Shown: piece by piece, positions 1-8,647 of the stretch | Position numbering within the stretch: position 1 is the first letter of the stretch | How the letters are laid out: each line of letters starts with the position of its first letter | Assembly (NCBI GenBank): GCA_018398765.1 | Contig: JAHBMJ010002730.1 | Span: 1 to 16,422 of the forward strand | Reading direction: 5' to 3' | Source: Chromera velia | Taxonomy: Eukaryota; Sar; Chromeraceae | Length of the DNA stretch: 16,422 nucleotides | Made by a program: the position numbers and the translations under genes | Notes under the pieces: model-generated | Seen by the model: only the letters and a program-made list of their open reading frames with translations | The model's database searches: none | Told to the model about the DNA's origin: nothing

Positions 1-285
<285 letters not shown>

Positions 286-479
286 GAGTAATTTAAAGCA
301 ATTCAGAGTAATTTAAAGTAATTTAGGATTATTAGTAAACTATAGTAAACTAAAGTAATTTAGAAAGCTAAATTACTAATTTTGATTAAACTTTGGAGGT
401 CAATTTCTCATAAACCATAATTTTGGTCCATGAAGAGTTAGACCTAGAGTTAGAGGTTCAAACTAACAGTGTTTATAGC
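286..479 (+). repeat. Left arm of outer palindromic repeat
   Basis: This stretch is the reverse complement, with small indels, of 7212-7296 joined to 8465-8545. The outer half (286-365) is made of short repeated words of the type AGTAATTTAAAG. The inner half (366-479) holds the best-matching block, including CTTTGGAGGTCAATTTCTC, which appears inverted near 7256-7275. The left copy carries two extra blocks of about 12 bases (near 420 and 443) that the right copy lacks. The original palindrome had a loop of about 33 bases, now at 7179-7211. It looks like a foldback or MITE-type element. No clear TSD was found at its outer ends. Confidence 0.8.
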
Positions 480-1324
480 CTAGGCGATGCACAGTGGTAA
501 AAAAAAAAAAAAAGGACCTTTCCAGATTTTTTTTTTTTCTTTTTTTCTACGAAAGATTTCCTAGAGCACCTCTAGGAGCACCTTTTAGAAGTACTTTTAA
601 ACTAACTTCCTCGTGAACTTATTACTCAACTCAAAGTTTTAAACATCTTTCAACCCTAGTTTCAACCCTAGTTCTAGTCCTAGTTATTATTGTACGTTTG
701 TCTCTACTAGTATCTCTACTAGTGTCTTCACCATTTCATCATCGACTTTGTTGAATACGGACTAACCGATCTTTTTTCCCTTGTTTAACTACACTGTCAC
801 CAAATTTTTCTCTCTTTCCTTTGCTGTGTCTGTTAAAAAAACTAACCATGTCTTCTTGTTTTCCATTCACATTGACTTGCATCCACCCTTTCTTTCTTGT
901 AAATTCTGCAGCCACTTCAGTATCATCCCCAGTGACCATCGCAAAAGGGGATTACAGGGACGAAGGCGAGCGGGCGGGCGAAGGGAAAAGGGGGCTCTCT
1001 TTTGTTCTATGTAAAGAATGACAAGAAGGATGGATGCATGGATGCAGACAGAAGAGCAGACAGAGGAGAAGTTCTTTGACTGGCTTTTTGACGATATCTA
1101 GGATGATATACATTTCGAAGCTCTAGTCAAAGCTAGTTTTGGTCAATGCTTTTAAGCGTCTACCAAGCTAAAAGTGAAACTGGGATCCTAGATATGATTC
1201 AAACTCTAGTTGAAGCTAGTCATTTAACCTTTATTTTTTTTTACATATACAATAAAATTTTAAATAAAAAAAAAAAAGAATAGACGTTTTCAGATTTTTT
1301 TTTTTTACCACTGTGCGTCACCTA
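480..1324. mobile_element. Non-autonomous TIR element (hAT-like MITE), interrupted at its right end
   Basis: The left end reads CTAGGCGATGCACAGTGG followed by an A run. The right end (1307-1324 plus base 7170) reads inverted as CTAGGTGACGCACAGTGG, with 16 of 18 identical and both mismatches transitions. Both ends continue into homopolymer A or T tracts. The 8-bp duplication TTTATAGC lies at 472-479 and again at 7171-7178, beyond the copia insertion. Removing copia gives an element of about 846 bp in the loop of the outer palindrome. An 8-bp TSD is typical of hAT transposons, but other superfamilies cannot be ruled out from the TIR alone. No transposase is present. Confidence 0.72.
739..939 (-). 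CDS. Small coding-like ORF inside the MITE, unknown
   Basis: A 66-codon open frame starts at an ATG and ends in tandem TGA codons. The product is polar and basic, with a plausible protein-like composition (begins MVTGDDTEVAAEF; lysine- and arginine-rich centre around SKGKREKFGD). I recognise no family. An in-frame TAA lies just upstream of the ATG. The plus-strand frames over the same bases look less protein-like. It could be a remnant of a transposase exon, a captured host exon, or chance. No ribosome or promoter evidence is available for a eukaryotic gene of this size. Confidence 0.25.
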   Translation of the reverse strand: MVTGDDTEVAAEFTRKKGWMQVNVNGKQEDMVSFFNRHSKGKREKFGDSVVKQGKKDRLVRIQQSR

Positions 1325-1563
1325 TAAAGTGGATACTATAGCTCTAGTGCTCGTGAACGGCTAGTTCACGCCCTGTTGCTGAGAGATAAATATGACAGTC
1401 CGGTCTTATACCTTTATTCCACTACTGACTTGCTCATTTCAATCTATATCAACAGATTTGTTCTCAATCAATTTGGTGGCTGATTTATGCGCGCCGTGGC
1501 CATGCCATTGCTCGGTCAGTCTGAACGGGACATGCCGTGGCCCCAGTAAAATGGTACACAATA
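1325..1563 (-). repeat. 3' LTR of the copia element
   Basis: A 239-bp direct repeat of 6926-7164, with 14 differences, all transitions and no indel. On the element strand it starts TATTGTG and ends CACTTTA, a short imperfect terminal inverted repeat, rather than the usual TG...CA. The outer edge meets the TSD copy ACCTA. The LTR contains the words ATAAATATGACAG and TCAATCTATATCAACAG, shared by both copies. Confidence 0.93.
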
Positions 1564-1568
1564 CGAAT

Positions 1569-1594
1569 CCTTTTCTTCTTTTTTTTTTTTTTTT
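1569..1594 (-). other. Polypurine tract of the copia element
   Basis: On the minus strand a run of A residues followed by GAAGAAAAGG lies between the stop codon of the polyprotein and the 3' LTR, with a 5-base gap before the LTR. This is the expected place and composition for plus-strand DNA priming. Confidence 0.75.
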
Positions 1595-2306
1595 AATACA
1601 CTGCAAAATAGGGAGCAAGCAAGTCGGGGCTCATGCTCTTCGTCAAAGGGTCAGCGCGATTAGCAGAGGTGGAGACATGCATCAGACGAACATCGCAAGT
1701 ATCAAGTGTATCGCGAAGAGATAGAGACTGGACAACCAATGTTTCAGGAGAACGTTCCAGAATGTAGGATTGGAAAGATTTGATTACTTCCATTACCAAA
1801 CGCTCGCTTGGCCTGGGATGGTCTGCAAACACCAAGTCTAATAAGTCCTGCACATCAGTGTAGAGTTTTACCTCCACACCTGTCTTCCACACCTGACACA
1901 ATGTATGCAAGAGGCTTTCGGTGAAGTCAGCAGCATCGTGCGACGTGGCATACACTTCAGCATGAGCGCTGCTGCGGGCTACCCGAGGTTGGCGAAAAGA
2001 ACGCCACTGCCAACAACTGTTTCCCGCTCCCAAAATCTATCCTGTATGTGGATGGGCGCAGCCAGCGTTGCCTAAAGCGGCATCACTATACTGAATAAAA
2101 AGAAGAGGCTGGCTGATAGAGGAGATGTCATACCGACGAATATGAAGACGGCGGGAAGATATAGCGACGGCATACCTGCCTAAACCGTACAGAATAGACT
2201 CGGCCTTTTCAGTTGGGGCTGCAACATAACGACTCACTTCATTACACGCTTCAGCCAGGTCGGGGCGGGTATCGCAAGCTACCCAGGTAAGGCTGCCAAG
2301 GAGCTT
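1593..2306 (-). pseudogene. RNase H region
   Basis: Copia-type RNase H motifs are clear: FIQYSDAALGNAGC with the first Asp (codon 2082-2084), WRSFRQPRVARSSAHAEVYA with the Glu (1956-1958), and VKLYTDVQDLLDLV with the next Asp (1854-1856). Near the end, MHVSTSANRADPLTKS is the 'ADxLTK' block that closes most copia polyproteins. One TAG (2034-2036) interrupts the domain. The true terminator TAA (1593-1595) overlaps the start of the polypurine tract. The family degrades the RNA strand of the RNA-DNA hybrid during cDNA synthesis. Confidence 0.93.
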
Positions 2307-3497
2307 TCAGAAGTCTTGGTGGCGGGTTTTGGAAAGGAAGGGGGAGTCACTTGAAAGAAGGTTGTGGGAATCAGGGGGAAGTGGGATGGACAGGACAGGG
2401 CCCTCTGGGATGAAGGAAGTGAGAGATTGGAGATATTCATATTGGCTGATCTGCACATCGTTGGGTATCAACATGAAGTCAACACCAACCCAGCGAATGT
2501 GTTCGTTCTTCGGGTGAGTGGTGGTGATTGTGTAGTATCCTTTGGCTGCAATTTCATCAAGAAGGCTCTGGGGGCTCCGACCAATGCTGATGACAGCCAG
2601 ATCATCAACAAAGGTAGTACAGAGACTTAGGAGCTTAGATGCGGGGGCATCAGGGCTTCCAGTCCATTTCCACTATAACTCTTGCACTCCGCTCTTGACC
2701 CACCCTGCAGACATCAGAGCTCTGTCTCGGTCGCCCTCAAAGATGTGTCCACTGTCCCTCAGACCGTAGATACACTTTTTCAGAAGCCACAACGAATTTC
2801 CATGATTGGGGTGGTCGGCAGGGGGAATCACGTAAACCGGGGCCTCACCATCAGGGCGAGGGGCGTTAAGATAGGCATTCTCAATATCTCCAACAAGGAC
2901 GGAGGTTGTGGGATCAAACTCATCATGACCGAAAGCGATTGAAAAGGCGACTCGCATCGCCCAATGAGAGGCAGGGTCGCTGCTCACAGACACCCCCTCT
3001 CTGTGATCAAAACGGGGGAAGCCGTTCGCATAGAGATGGGATTTGAAAATGCGATCCCCCTCAGTAACACGTTTCAATGTGTCACGCTAGATAAGGGGGA
3101 TTGCGCCCTTCCCGCAGCTGTTAGGCACAGAAGATAAAGGGATCATGGCTTCATAGACTTCGTAATCGGAATATTTCTGCAGCTCTGTGGCGCGAGATGC
3201 TTTAAAAAGGGGGCGGTCTTCGTCAGACAAGTCTCGGAGGCGAATGGGGACATCAGTTGTTGCAGACAGGGCGGCGTGAATGAAAGAAACACACTCTTCA
3301 TCAAAGGCAGGGAAAGGAGATCGAGAATAGGCGAATGCAGCTGAGTGCGCTTGAACAGAGTCGGTGGGAAGCCGTCTCTTGGGGCTGAGAATGATGTCCC
3401 GTTGAACAATGTCGGTAGAGGCGAGACGATAGAGTTCTTCTACGTGATTCTTTGGCTTAGAAGCGCGAAAGCAGAGTTTGCTTCCATTCTTGCGGCG
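2307..3497 (-). pseudogene. Reverse transcriptase region
   Basis: RT motifs appear in order. FKSHLYANGFPRFDHREG (around 3000-3045) matches the copia 'K-R-LVA-GF-Q--G' block. LVGDIENAYLNAP holds the first catalytic Asp (codon 2886-2888). SLWLLKKCIYGLRDSG matches the conserved 'LKKALYGLKQ' block, and FVDDLAVIS (2601-2621, FVDD at 2601-2612) is the YxDD box with the other two catalytic Asp residues. GSLTWVACDTRPDLAEA, next to the TGA at 2307, is the start of the connection to RNase H. Stops lie at 3087, 2673 and 2307. All catalytic Asp residues are intact, so decay has spared the core residues visible here. Confidence 0.95.
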
Positions 3498-4955
3498 CTA
3501 AGCAGGCAGGAAGGAGCGATTTGCAAGGAGACCGCCGTGATTGCTACCCCAGGTATGAACAGTGATAAGGCCGTCATCAACAGCCAACACACGACCTAAG
3601 AAGCGGCTCTTAGTGTCTTTCGCCTCCCACATAATCATCTCTCCCCTCAGAAAATCAGAGACAGGAGGGGCGGCGGGAACAGAAGCCTCAGACTCTGGGG
3701 AGATGACAGGAACTGGAGTGTCGGACGTTTGGGGAGGAGACTGCGAACTGGGATGGGAGGACGACACAGGTGAACTCTCCGCTGGCGCTGGCAGAGATTC
3801 GGGCTCTGGGGCAGAGAGTGAGGAAGGAGGGGGAAGAACTGACTTGCAGAGATAGCGGACGTGGACAAGAATGCTGCGACCGGTAGAAGAGCGACGGATA
3901 CGATAGACGTGCGGGCCCAGACACTAAAGAATCTCAGCATCTTCGTATCGAGGAGCAAACTTGGGACGGCATTCCTCTGGATGGCTAAAAAGGACTTTTT
4001 CGGAGATGGAGTTTACAGGGGCTGATTGATCGTCGGCGTTGGGGGTAAGAAGGTCGCGAAGGGAAGCGATAGCAGGGAAAAAGGGGAAACAACCTCTGCG
4101 CACTTAGAAAGGGGACTTGCCTTTCTGACCGAAGCTGGGACGACGGTTGTACTGGGAGATGGCCTCATCCAAAACGGACAGCCATGCGCTGTTGGGGAGG
4201 CCTCGGTCAAGAAGGATACCCCGAATGATAATTTGGAGCTCCCAGTGGGTTCGTTCAAGGGGGCCTAGAGAGCGATGCCAACGAGCAGGCACAAATAATT
4301 GTTCTATGGCTTTGCTGGATAGAAATAATCTAAGAAATTCAGCAAAATCTTCTCGATTCTCAACCTCTAAATCCATTTGTACTTCCGGAACTACTTCTCC
4401 CTTATGTCTCTACCAATTGGTATAGAGTTCTCAGATGGTAGCGGCAACGCGGTCTTTCAATGGGAATGCCCACAGCCACCCATCAAATGCATCTTTGATC
4501 GTCAGCAGGTAACGACCAACCCCATGATCCCCCAACCCATATATGATATCAATGAAAACACGGCGACCGGCAGAAGTCATCCGGGGGGAAGCAGTGGAAC
4601 CGTCGGAGACGTTGTGAGGTTTGATGCGGGAATACGTACCTCCGTGGAGACACAACCGAAGCGCACGCGTGACGGCACGTCTGATGGGGCCACGAGGGAG
4701 AGAAGGAAAATCACGCAGGCCTTCCTGCAGGGATTTCCACGTGCCATTCACCCCCACATGCCCCAATTCAGCATGATGCTCTTGGATGAGGGATTCGATC
4801 AATTCACTGACTTTGGAGGTTGAAAGAGATGAAAGGGGAGGGGAAGAGGAGAGATGAGCGTGTGTATATGCACACAGACGGGCGGGCCTGACATGATGAC
4901 GCAAACGCGGCTTTCTCATACGTCTAAGCAGGACGGCAGGGGGCGTAGATCCCTC
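3498..4955 (-). pseudogene. Integrase region (GAG-pre-integrase, DDE core, C-terminal domain)
   Basis: The segment begins with an HHCC-like element, EHHAELGHVG...LRLCLHGG (about 4655-4780), of which only one of the two expected cysteines is clear. The catalytic core then follows: first Asp in VFIDIIYG (codon 4548-4550), with GRYLLTIKDAFDGWLW downstream. The second Asp is in VQMDLEVENREDF (4371-4373), and the Glu in GPLERTHWEL (4254-4256). Spacing between the last two is 38 residues, slightly longer than the usual 35. A C-terminal part with RPKFAPRYEDAEIL and GPHVYRIRR follows, then a Pro/Ser-rich linker and LITVHTWGSNHGG. Stops lie at 4431, 4410, 4104, 3924 and 3498. The family inserts the cDNA into nuclear DNA. 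Confidence 0.88.
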
Positions 4956-5630
4956 TTAGTTGGTTTGGGCTGTGGTGCTGGAGGAGGCCGAGGGACAAGA
5001 GACCTCTCCAGATGGCCGCAGTCGCACAAAAAAAAGATTATTGCCTGTACGACAGAACCGAATGTCTGAGCGGTCAAGAAAAGAAAGTGTGCCAGTTGAA
5101 TAGTCAAACACAGCCTTCAGATTTATCAGACATTCATTTCCGATCAACACAGGCGTGATTGAGTCGGTTTCCATCACATTAGCAATCAAGAGAGCGGGGC
5201 AACCGTTGATTTGAACAGGGAGATGGGCAGCGCACGTGACGACTTCAAGTTTGCTACCTGTTCAGATATGGTATGACTTGATGGCTACTTCCTTCCATGT
5301 TCAACCAAACATTGCCTTTATTTGCATCAACCACCCTCTAGTAACCGTGGTGCGACTAGCACCAACATCAAGGATAGCATAAGGACCATCAAAGGAGAAG
5401 GGAAGCGAATGAGAGGAAGTTGACAAACAGGCAGGAGAAGGAGAAGAAATAGAAGGGACTGATGTTAGGGTGGAAGCCACCGCAGCAAGACCTCCCCCCT
5501 TCGCCCACTGCCCCCCTCGCCCCCCTCTTCCCTCCGAGCTGCGGGGGAAATACTTTTTAATCAGTTCGGGAACTGACAACTGACAGTCCCCGGTCTTGTA
5601 ACCTTTCTTCCCATACCCCGGTGTGTCGTA
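4956..5630 (-). pseudogene. Retropepsin-type protease region, odd active site
   Basis: After a Gly-rich, Ser/Pro-rich linker the frame reads YAILDVGASRTTVT (Asp codon 5367-5369), the place of the catalytic D-[ST]-G-A motif. Here the second residue is Val (GTT), which is unusual and would probably impair catalysis. About 75 codons downstream, PVLIGNECLINLKAVFD (near 5150) matches the typical C-terminal strand and helix of retropepsins, where a [VI]LIG motif precedes a hydrophobic helix. Two TGA codons (5301-5303 and 5262-5264) separate the halves, and a TAA (4956-4958) ends the segment. The family cleaves the gag-pol precursor as a homodimer. Confidence 0.8.
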
Positions 5631-6890
5631 CTAAAACTGTATCAGACACTTTGGGGTGGAATGACCCCACTTTGAACAGGTGATGCACCAAGGTCGGTTC
5701 GTTATGGAGCGGTTGCTAGAATAGTGAGAGGAGCCTGCTGCAGCGGCAGCACCATGCTCATGCGACTGAAGGATTTCAGAAGGAGACGGAGACGGGGCCT
5801 GTGACATGATAAGGGAACCGAGTTTGGGTGCAGAGGACGGGGTAGTGAAAGAAGAGGTGGGGTCGAGTTTTTCCGATTTGATCAGAAATTGTTCAACGAT
5901 CTCCTTGGGATGATCCCAAGCAAAAGACTCAGCAGCTGCCATCACATCGCCCTGTAAAGGAGAGGGGATTGCACGAAGGAGGAAAAAAAATGCTAGGAAC
6001 CCCTGATTGTCGGAAAATAGGTGGAACCGTCCCTGAACACGGACTTCATGTTTCCAATGGGAGAGGTCGAGATCTGTCTCTGGATCTCCGGTACCAGTAT
6101 AGACAGAAACGACGGTGCGATGTGGATAGAACGTCTCAATTTTTTTTGTGAGGTCTTGCACCTCTTTCTTCAGCCTGAGGGCTTTGGGAGTCAAGTGAAG
6201 TGCTCTCTGGGGGAGAGAGTAGAGATCGTTCAGACAAGTGTTGAACTCGACATCCTTAGGCTTAGCATAATGCCCTCGGAGTTCTTTCTAGATGAGAGCA
6301 ACGTCTTTCTTCTCCTCTGCGGTGAGGGAACGGACGTGTTCTATCAACAGTTCGAAAGGCTCCAGCCCGCTTATGAAAAAGCTGGCCCTCTCTGCTGGTG
6401 ACGCACTCTTTAAATGCCTCTCAGAGAAGCGCTCAAAGGACTCGAAAATATTCTCGAGCTGTTCTGCTATGGCTGACGGAGGGAATGAATTTTTCGCAAA
6501 TTTCAGGGCGTACTTCCAATCAGGAATCTTCGTCAGCTCTCTGACTTGAAGTTCCTGTCTCCTTTGGCTGGCTTGAACGGCTTCTGCTTTTACGCTGGCC
6601 AGGGCAAGTCGAGCTTCTTCTAGCTCTACCATCAGCCAAATATTTTCTTTTCGGGCCGTCCCCAACTCTTCATCTCTCTCTCTCATCTTTCTCTGCATAT
6701 CTCCTACAACGCTGAACACTGTGTTGAGTTGTCGCTGCAGTATGGCGTTGCTAGGAGGAGGGGCTTCTTCTTCCGACGGGGCACCTTCCTCGTCTTGTAG
6801 CCCTTCAATAGCTCCTCCTCTCATTAACATTTGAGGAGGAATATCAACACGAGATGGAGTCGCTTGGAACAAAGGCTCGGACTCTTCCAT
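5631..6890 (-). pseudogene. gag region: coiled coil and CCHC zinc knuckle
   Basis: Residues 1-200 are acidic near the N-terminus (EEEAPPPSN). They then form a likely coiled coil (about residues 50-115, rich in E, R, K, L and A; for example GDMQRKMRERDEELG). After a TAG at 6288-6290 the frame continues to a nucleic-acid-binding knuckle CITCSKWGHSTPKC (5646-5687), with the exact CX2CX4HX4C spacing. The segment ends at a TAG (5631-5633). The family role is to build the particle and bind the RNA genome. A Ser/Pro-rich and Ala-rich stretch precedes the knuckle. Assignment to gag rests on position, the coiled coil and the knuckle. Confidence 0.88.
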
Positions 6891-6913
6891 TTTTCACAAA
6901 TCGAATCGAACCA

Positions 6914-6925
6914 GGTCTGGTACCA
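6914..6925 (-). other. Primer-binding site of the copia element
   Basis: On the minus strand TGGTACCAGACC begins at the base right after the 5' LTR. It starts with the TGG needed to pair with a tRNA CCA end. It resembles the TGGTATCAGAGC that many copia elements use with initiator Met tRNA (10 of 12 positions). The primer tRNA is an inference. The site and the next bases form a short palindrome, ACCAGACCTGGT. Confidence 0.78.
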
Positions 6926-7164
6926 TAAAGTGGATACTATAGCTCTAGCACTCGTGAACGGTTAGCTCATGCCCTGTTGCTGAGAGATAAATATGACAGT
7001 CCGGTCTTGTACCTTTGTTCCACTACTGACTTGCTCATTTCAATCTATATCAACAGATTTGCCCTCAATCAATTTGGTGGCTGATTTATGTGCGCCGTGG
7101 CCACGCCATCGCTCGGTCAGTCTGAACGGGACATGCTGTGGCCCCAGTAAAATGGCACACAATA
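6926..7164 (-). repeat. 5' LTR of the copia element
   Basis: Direct repeat of 1325-1563. Its inner edge touches the primer-binding site with no gap, which supports the non-canonical TA...TA boundary. Its outer edge meets GCCTA (7165-7169), the second TSD copy. As the upstream LTR it would hold the promoter and transcription start, but I cannot point to a clear TATA box. Confidence 0.93.
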
Positions 7165-7296
7165 GCCTAGTTTATAGCCTTTATATAGTTTAAGAGAGTA
7201 ATAATATAAACCTATAAGCACTGTTAGTTTGGACGTCTAACTCTTTATGGTTTACGAGAAATTGACCTCCAAAGTTTGACCAAAATTAGTAATTTA
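7165..7296 (-). repeat. Palindrome loop and inner part of the right arm
   Basis: This begins with the copia TSD copy (7165-7169), the last base of the MITE (7170) and the MITE TSD (7171-7178). The palindrome loop (7179-7211) follows. From 7212 the sequence is inverted relative to 366-477, ending in GTAATTTA (7289-7296), which is the left TSD of the next element. Confidence 0.8.
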
Positions 7297-8456
7297 CAGG
7301 GTTGTTTTTTTTTTCAACGGCAGAGAAGAGCGATTACCGGCAGGACGGCAATTGCTGGCAGAGCTTGTCGCCACTGGCAGAGCGACTGGCAGTCGATAGC
7401 AGAGAAAGTTAGAGTTCAATGATGAAATCCGTGGGTCATTATCTGTTGGAGTTAGTCTATGTACACTGTACACAGTCTGTTTAGCAGTCCGTTTATAAGT
7501 TTAAACACTGTGACAGTTATGACGGTCCATATATGGTTTTACACAGTCTGATTATAGGTGCACAATGTCATAGAGGTGTGTGGCACTCCGTTATAGGCGG
7601 CATAGTCTAAAGAGGTGCTTCATATATACAGAATCATACCTCCTACAACCCGCTTAAAGCCATATTTAAGAGTCAATGAGTCATTAAGAAGGACAACAAA
7701 AAATCAGAGGGACAGTTCTATGGCCAGTATGCTTCGCGGTGTGTTTACAGATGTTGTAAGTCAAATCGATGAGTGCCGTCCTACAACCGTCGTCCAAAAA
7801 CAGAAAAGCGGCGCCCAAAAGGACCGTAACTGGCCCACACAGAAACACCTAAACCATTCCAACAACGGAAACAGTCTGCCTTAAAGTTTGGGCGGTCTTC
7901 CCAATCGGGTGCTCTGGCTTCCAGAAAAAGACCTACGGTAAGAAGCTGCTGCCTGACTCAGAGGCCTCGAAGGGCCTCCAACTCTGGAGACCCAGGGGGA
8001 TGGAGATTTGCCTCCACTGCATCCTTTGAGTCATTCATTCTTGAACCCTCCCAGAGTGAACCAAACAGCTTCTGCAAGGCGAGCATAGGTTGAAGCATGA
8101 AAACAAGGTATTCGTTCTTTTTTTAGGCGCTAAGTAACAGACTGACACAGTAATACCGCAACACGTTGTCACGTTTGAGTACATAGATAATAAATATATT
8201 TTTTTCAATATTTTTCATATTTTATATATATATATTTTTTTTAAAAAAATAATTATCAAGAGGCTGTAAGAATGCTATGGTCGCTTATAAAATAGTTTAA
8301 AAGCATTTTGTAGTAACTGCGCCGCAGACGATTTTTTTTTTTGACTCATTTTTTTACCGTATTTTTTTGGTAGGGACTAAGTTAGAAATATCCATTGCCG
8401 GCAGACCGGCAATTACCGGCAGCAAAGGGTCATTGCCAGTAGCAATCGCAACCTTG
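7297..8456. mobile_element. hAT-like non-autonomous element
   Basis: The ends read CAGGGTTG (7297-7304) and, inverted, CAAGGTTG (8449-8456). The 8-bp TSD GTAATTTA is perfect (7289-7296 and 8457-8464). CA-R-GG ends with an 8-bp TSD are the hAT pattern. The left palindrome arm (366-374, CTAAATTAC followed by TAATTTTG) holds the word once, so it shows the empty site. Copies of a G/C-rich word of the type (A)C(C/T)GGCAG crowd both ends: 7318, 7336, 7345, 7355, 7373 and 7385 on the left; 8397, 8405, 8415 and, inverted, 8433 on the right. Such subterminal clusters bind hAT transposases in known cases. The 1160-bp interior has AT-rich tracts (8195-8350) and no transposase. Confidence 0.82.
7720..7884 (+). 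CDS. Coding-like fragment inside the hAT-like element
   Basis: An open frame (54 residues from the first ATG, longer if other starts are used) begins MASMLRGVFTDVVSQIDE and continues with a Gln/Lys/Asn-rich tail. No family is recognised. About 50 bases after its stop, GTAAGAAGCT (near 7938) resembles a eukaryotic 5' splice site. The ORF could therefore be part of a captured exon, but this is weak and chance is likely. Confidence 0.2.
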   Translation: MASMLRGVFTDVVSQIDECRPTTVVQKQKSGAQKDRNWPTQKHLNHSNNGNSLP

Positions 8457-8545
8457 GTAATTTAGTTTTCTAAATTAATTTACTAGTTACTTTAGTTTAC
8501 TATCCTAAATTACTTTAAAGTACTCTAAATTGCTTTAAATTACTT
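8457..8545 (-). repeat. Outer part of the right palindrome arm
   Basis: After the TSD (8457-8464) the sequence resumes as the inverted partner of about 286-365, including TAGTTTACTATCCTAAATTAC and CTAAATTGCTTTAAATTACT. Separation from the inner part of the arm is explained by the hAT-like insertion. Confidence 0.78.
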
Positions 8546-8642
8546 CAAATAAGTAAGCTAAATTACTCGAAATTACTTTAAATTACTCATTTAAATTACC
8601 TAGTAAATTACTCAAACTTGCAGGGTTTATTTACACTGTCTG
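8546..8642. repeat. AT-rich degenerate tandem words (AAATTAC type)
   Basis: Repeated words such as TAAATTACT and GAAATTACTTT occur several times. It continues the simple-sequence character of the palindrome arm but has no counterpart at the left edge, so it may be host DNA or an expansion at the edge of the arm. No gene is visible. Confidence 0.55.
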
Positions 8643-8647
8643 TGTTG

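Larger units (their letters stand above)
1593..6890 (-). pseudogene. Copia gag-pol polyprotein with 14 internal stops
   Basis: One frame, from ATG at 6890 to TAA at 1593-1595, covers about 1,765 residues and carries gag, protease, integrase, reverse transcriptase and RNase H motifs in order. All recognisable domains lie in the same frame, so I see no net frameshift. Internal stops on the minus strand are: TAG at 6288, 5631, 4410, 3924, 3498, 3087, 2673 and 2034; TGA at 5301, 5262, 4431 and 2307; TAA at 4956 and 4104 (lowest plus-strand base given). Every stop could come from a Gln, Arg or Trp codon by one transition. The start was chosen because it is the first ATG after the primer-binding site, 23 bases away. 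A functional parent would make one polyprotein cleaved by its own protease in a cytoplasmic particle. Confidence 0.93.
1325..7164 (-). mobile_element. Full-length Ty1/copia LTR retrotransposon, inactivated
   Basis: The element runs right to left: 5' LTR (6926-7164), primer-binding site (6914-6925), gag-PR-IN-RT-RNase H in one frame (6890-1593), polypurine tract (1569-1594) and 3' LTR (1325-1563). Integrase before reverse transcriptase is the order that defines Ty1/copia (Pseudoviridae-type) elements. The flanking 5-mers are ACCTA (1320-1324) and GCCTA (7165-7169), a TSD with one transition. The element sits in the right TIR of the 480-1324 MITE. Length is about 5.84 kb, normal for the family. 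Fourteen in-frame stops make it non-functional if the standard code applies. Confidence 0.95.

Noticed and set aside
650-690. Telomere-like CAACCCTAGTTT words
   Set aside because: Only two near copies with irregular spacing; too short and degenerate for an interstitial telomere array.
3143-3409. 88-codon minus-strand open frame between the integrase and RT regions
   Set aside because: It lies one frame off the polyprotein, whose own frame is readable and protein-like through this stretch. It is a shadow.
4026-4823. Plus-strand open frames over the integrase region
   Set aside because: They are antisense to a clear integrase with DDE motifs and have no recognisable domain.
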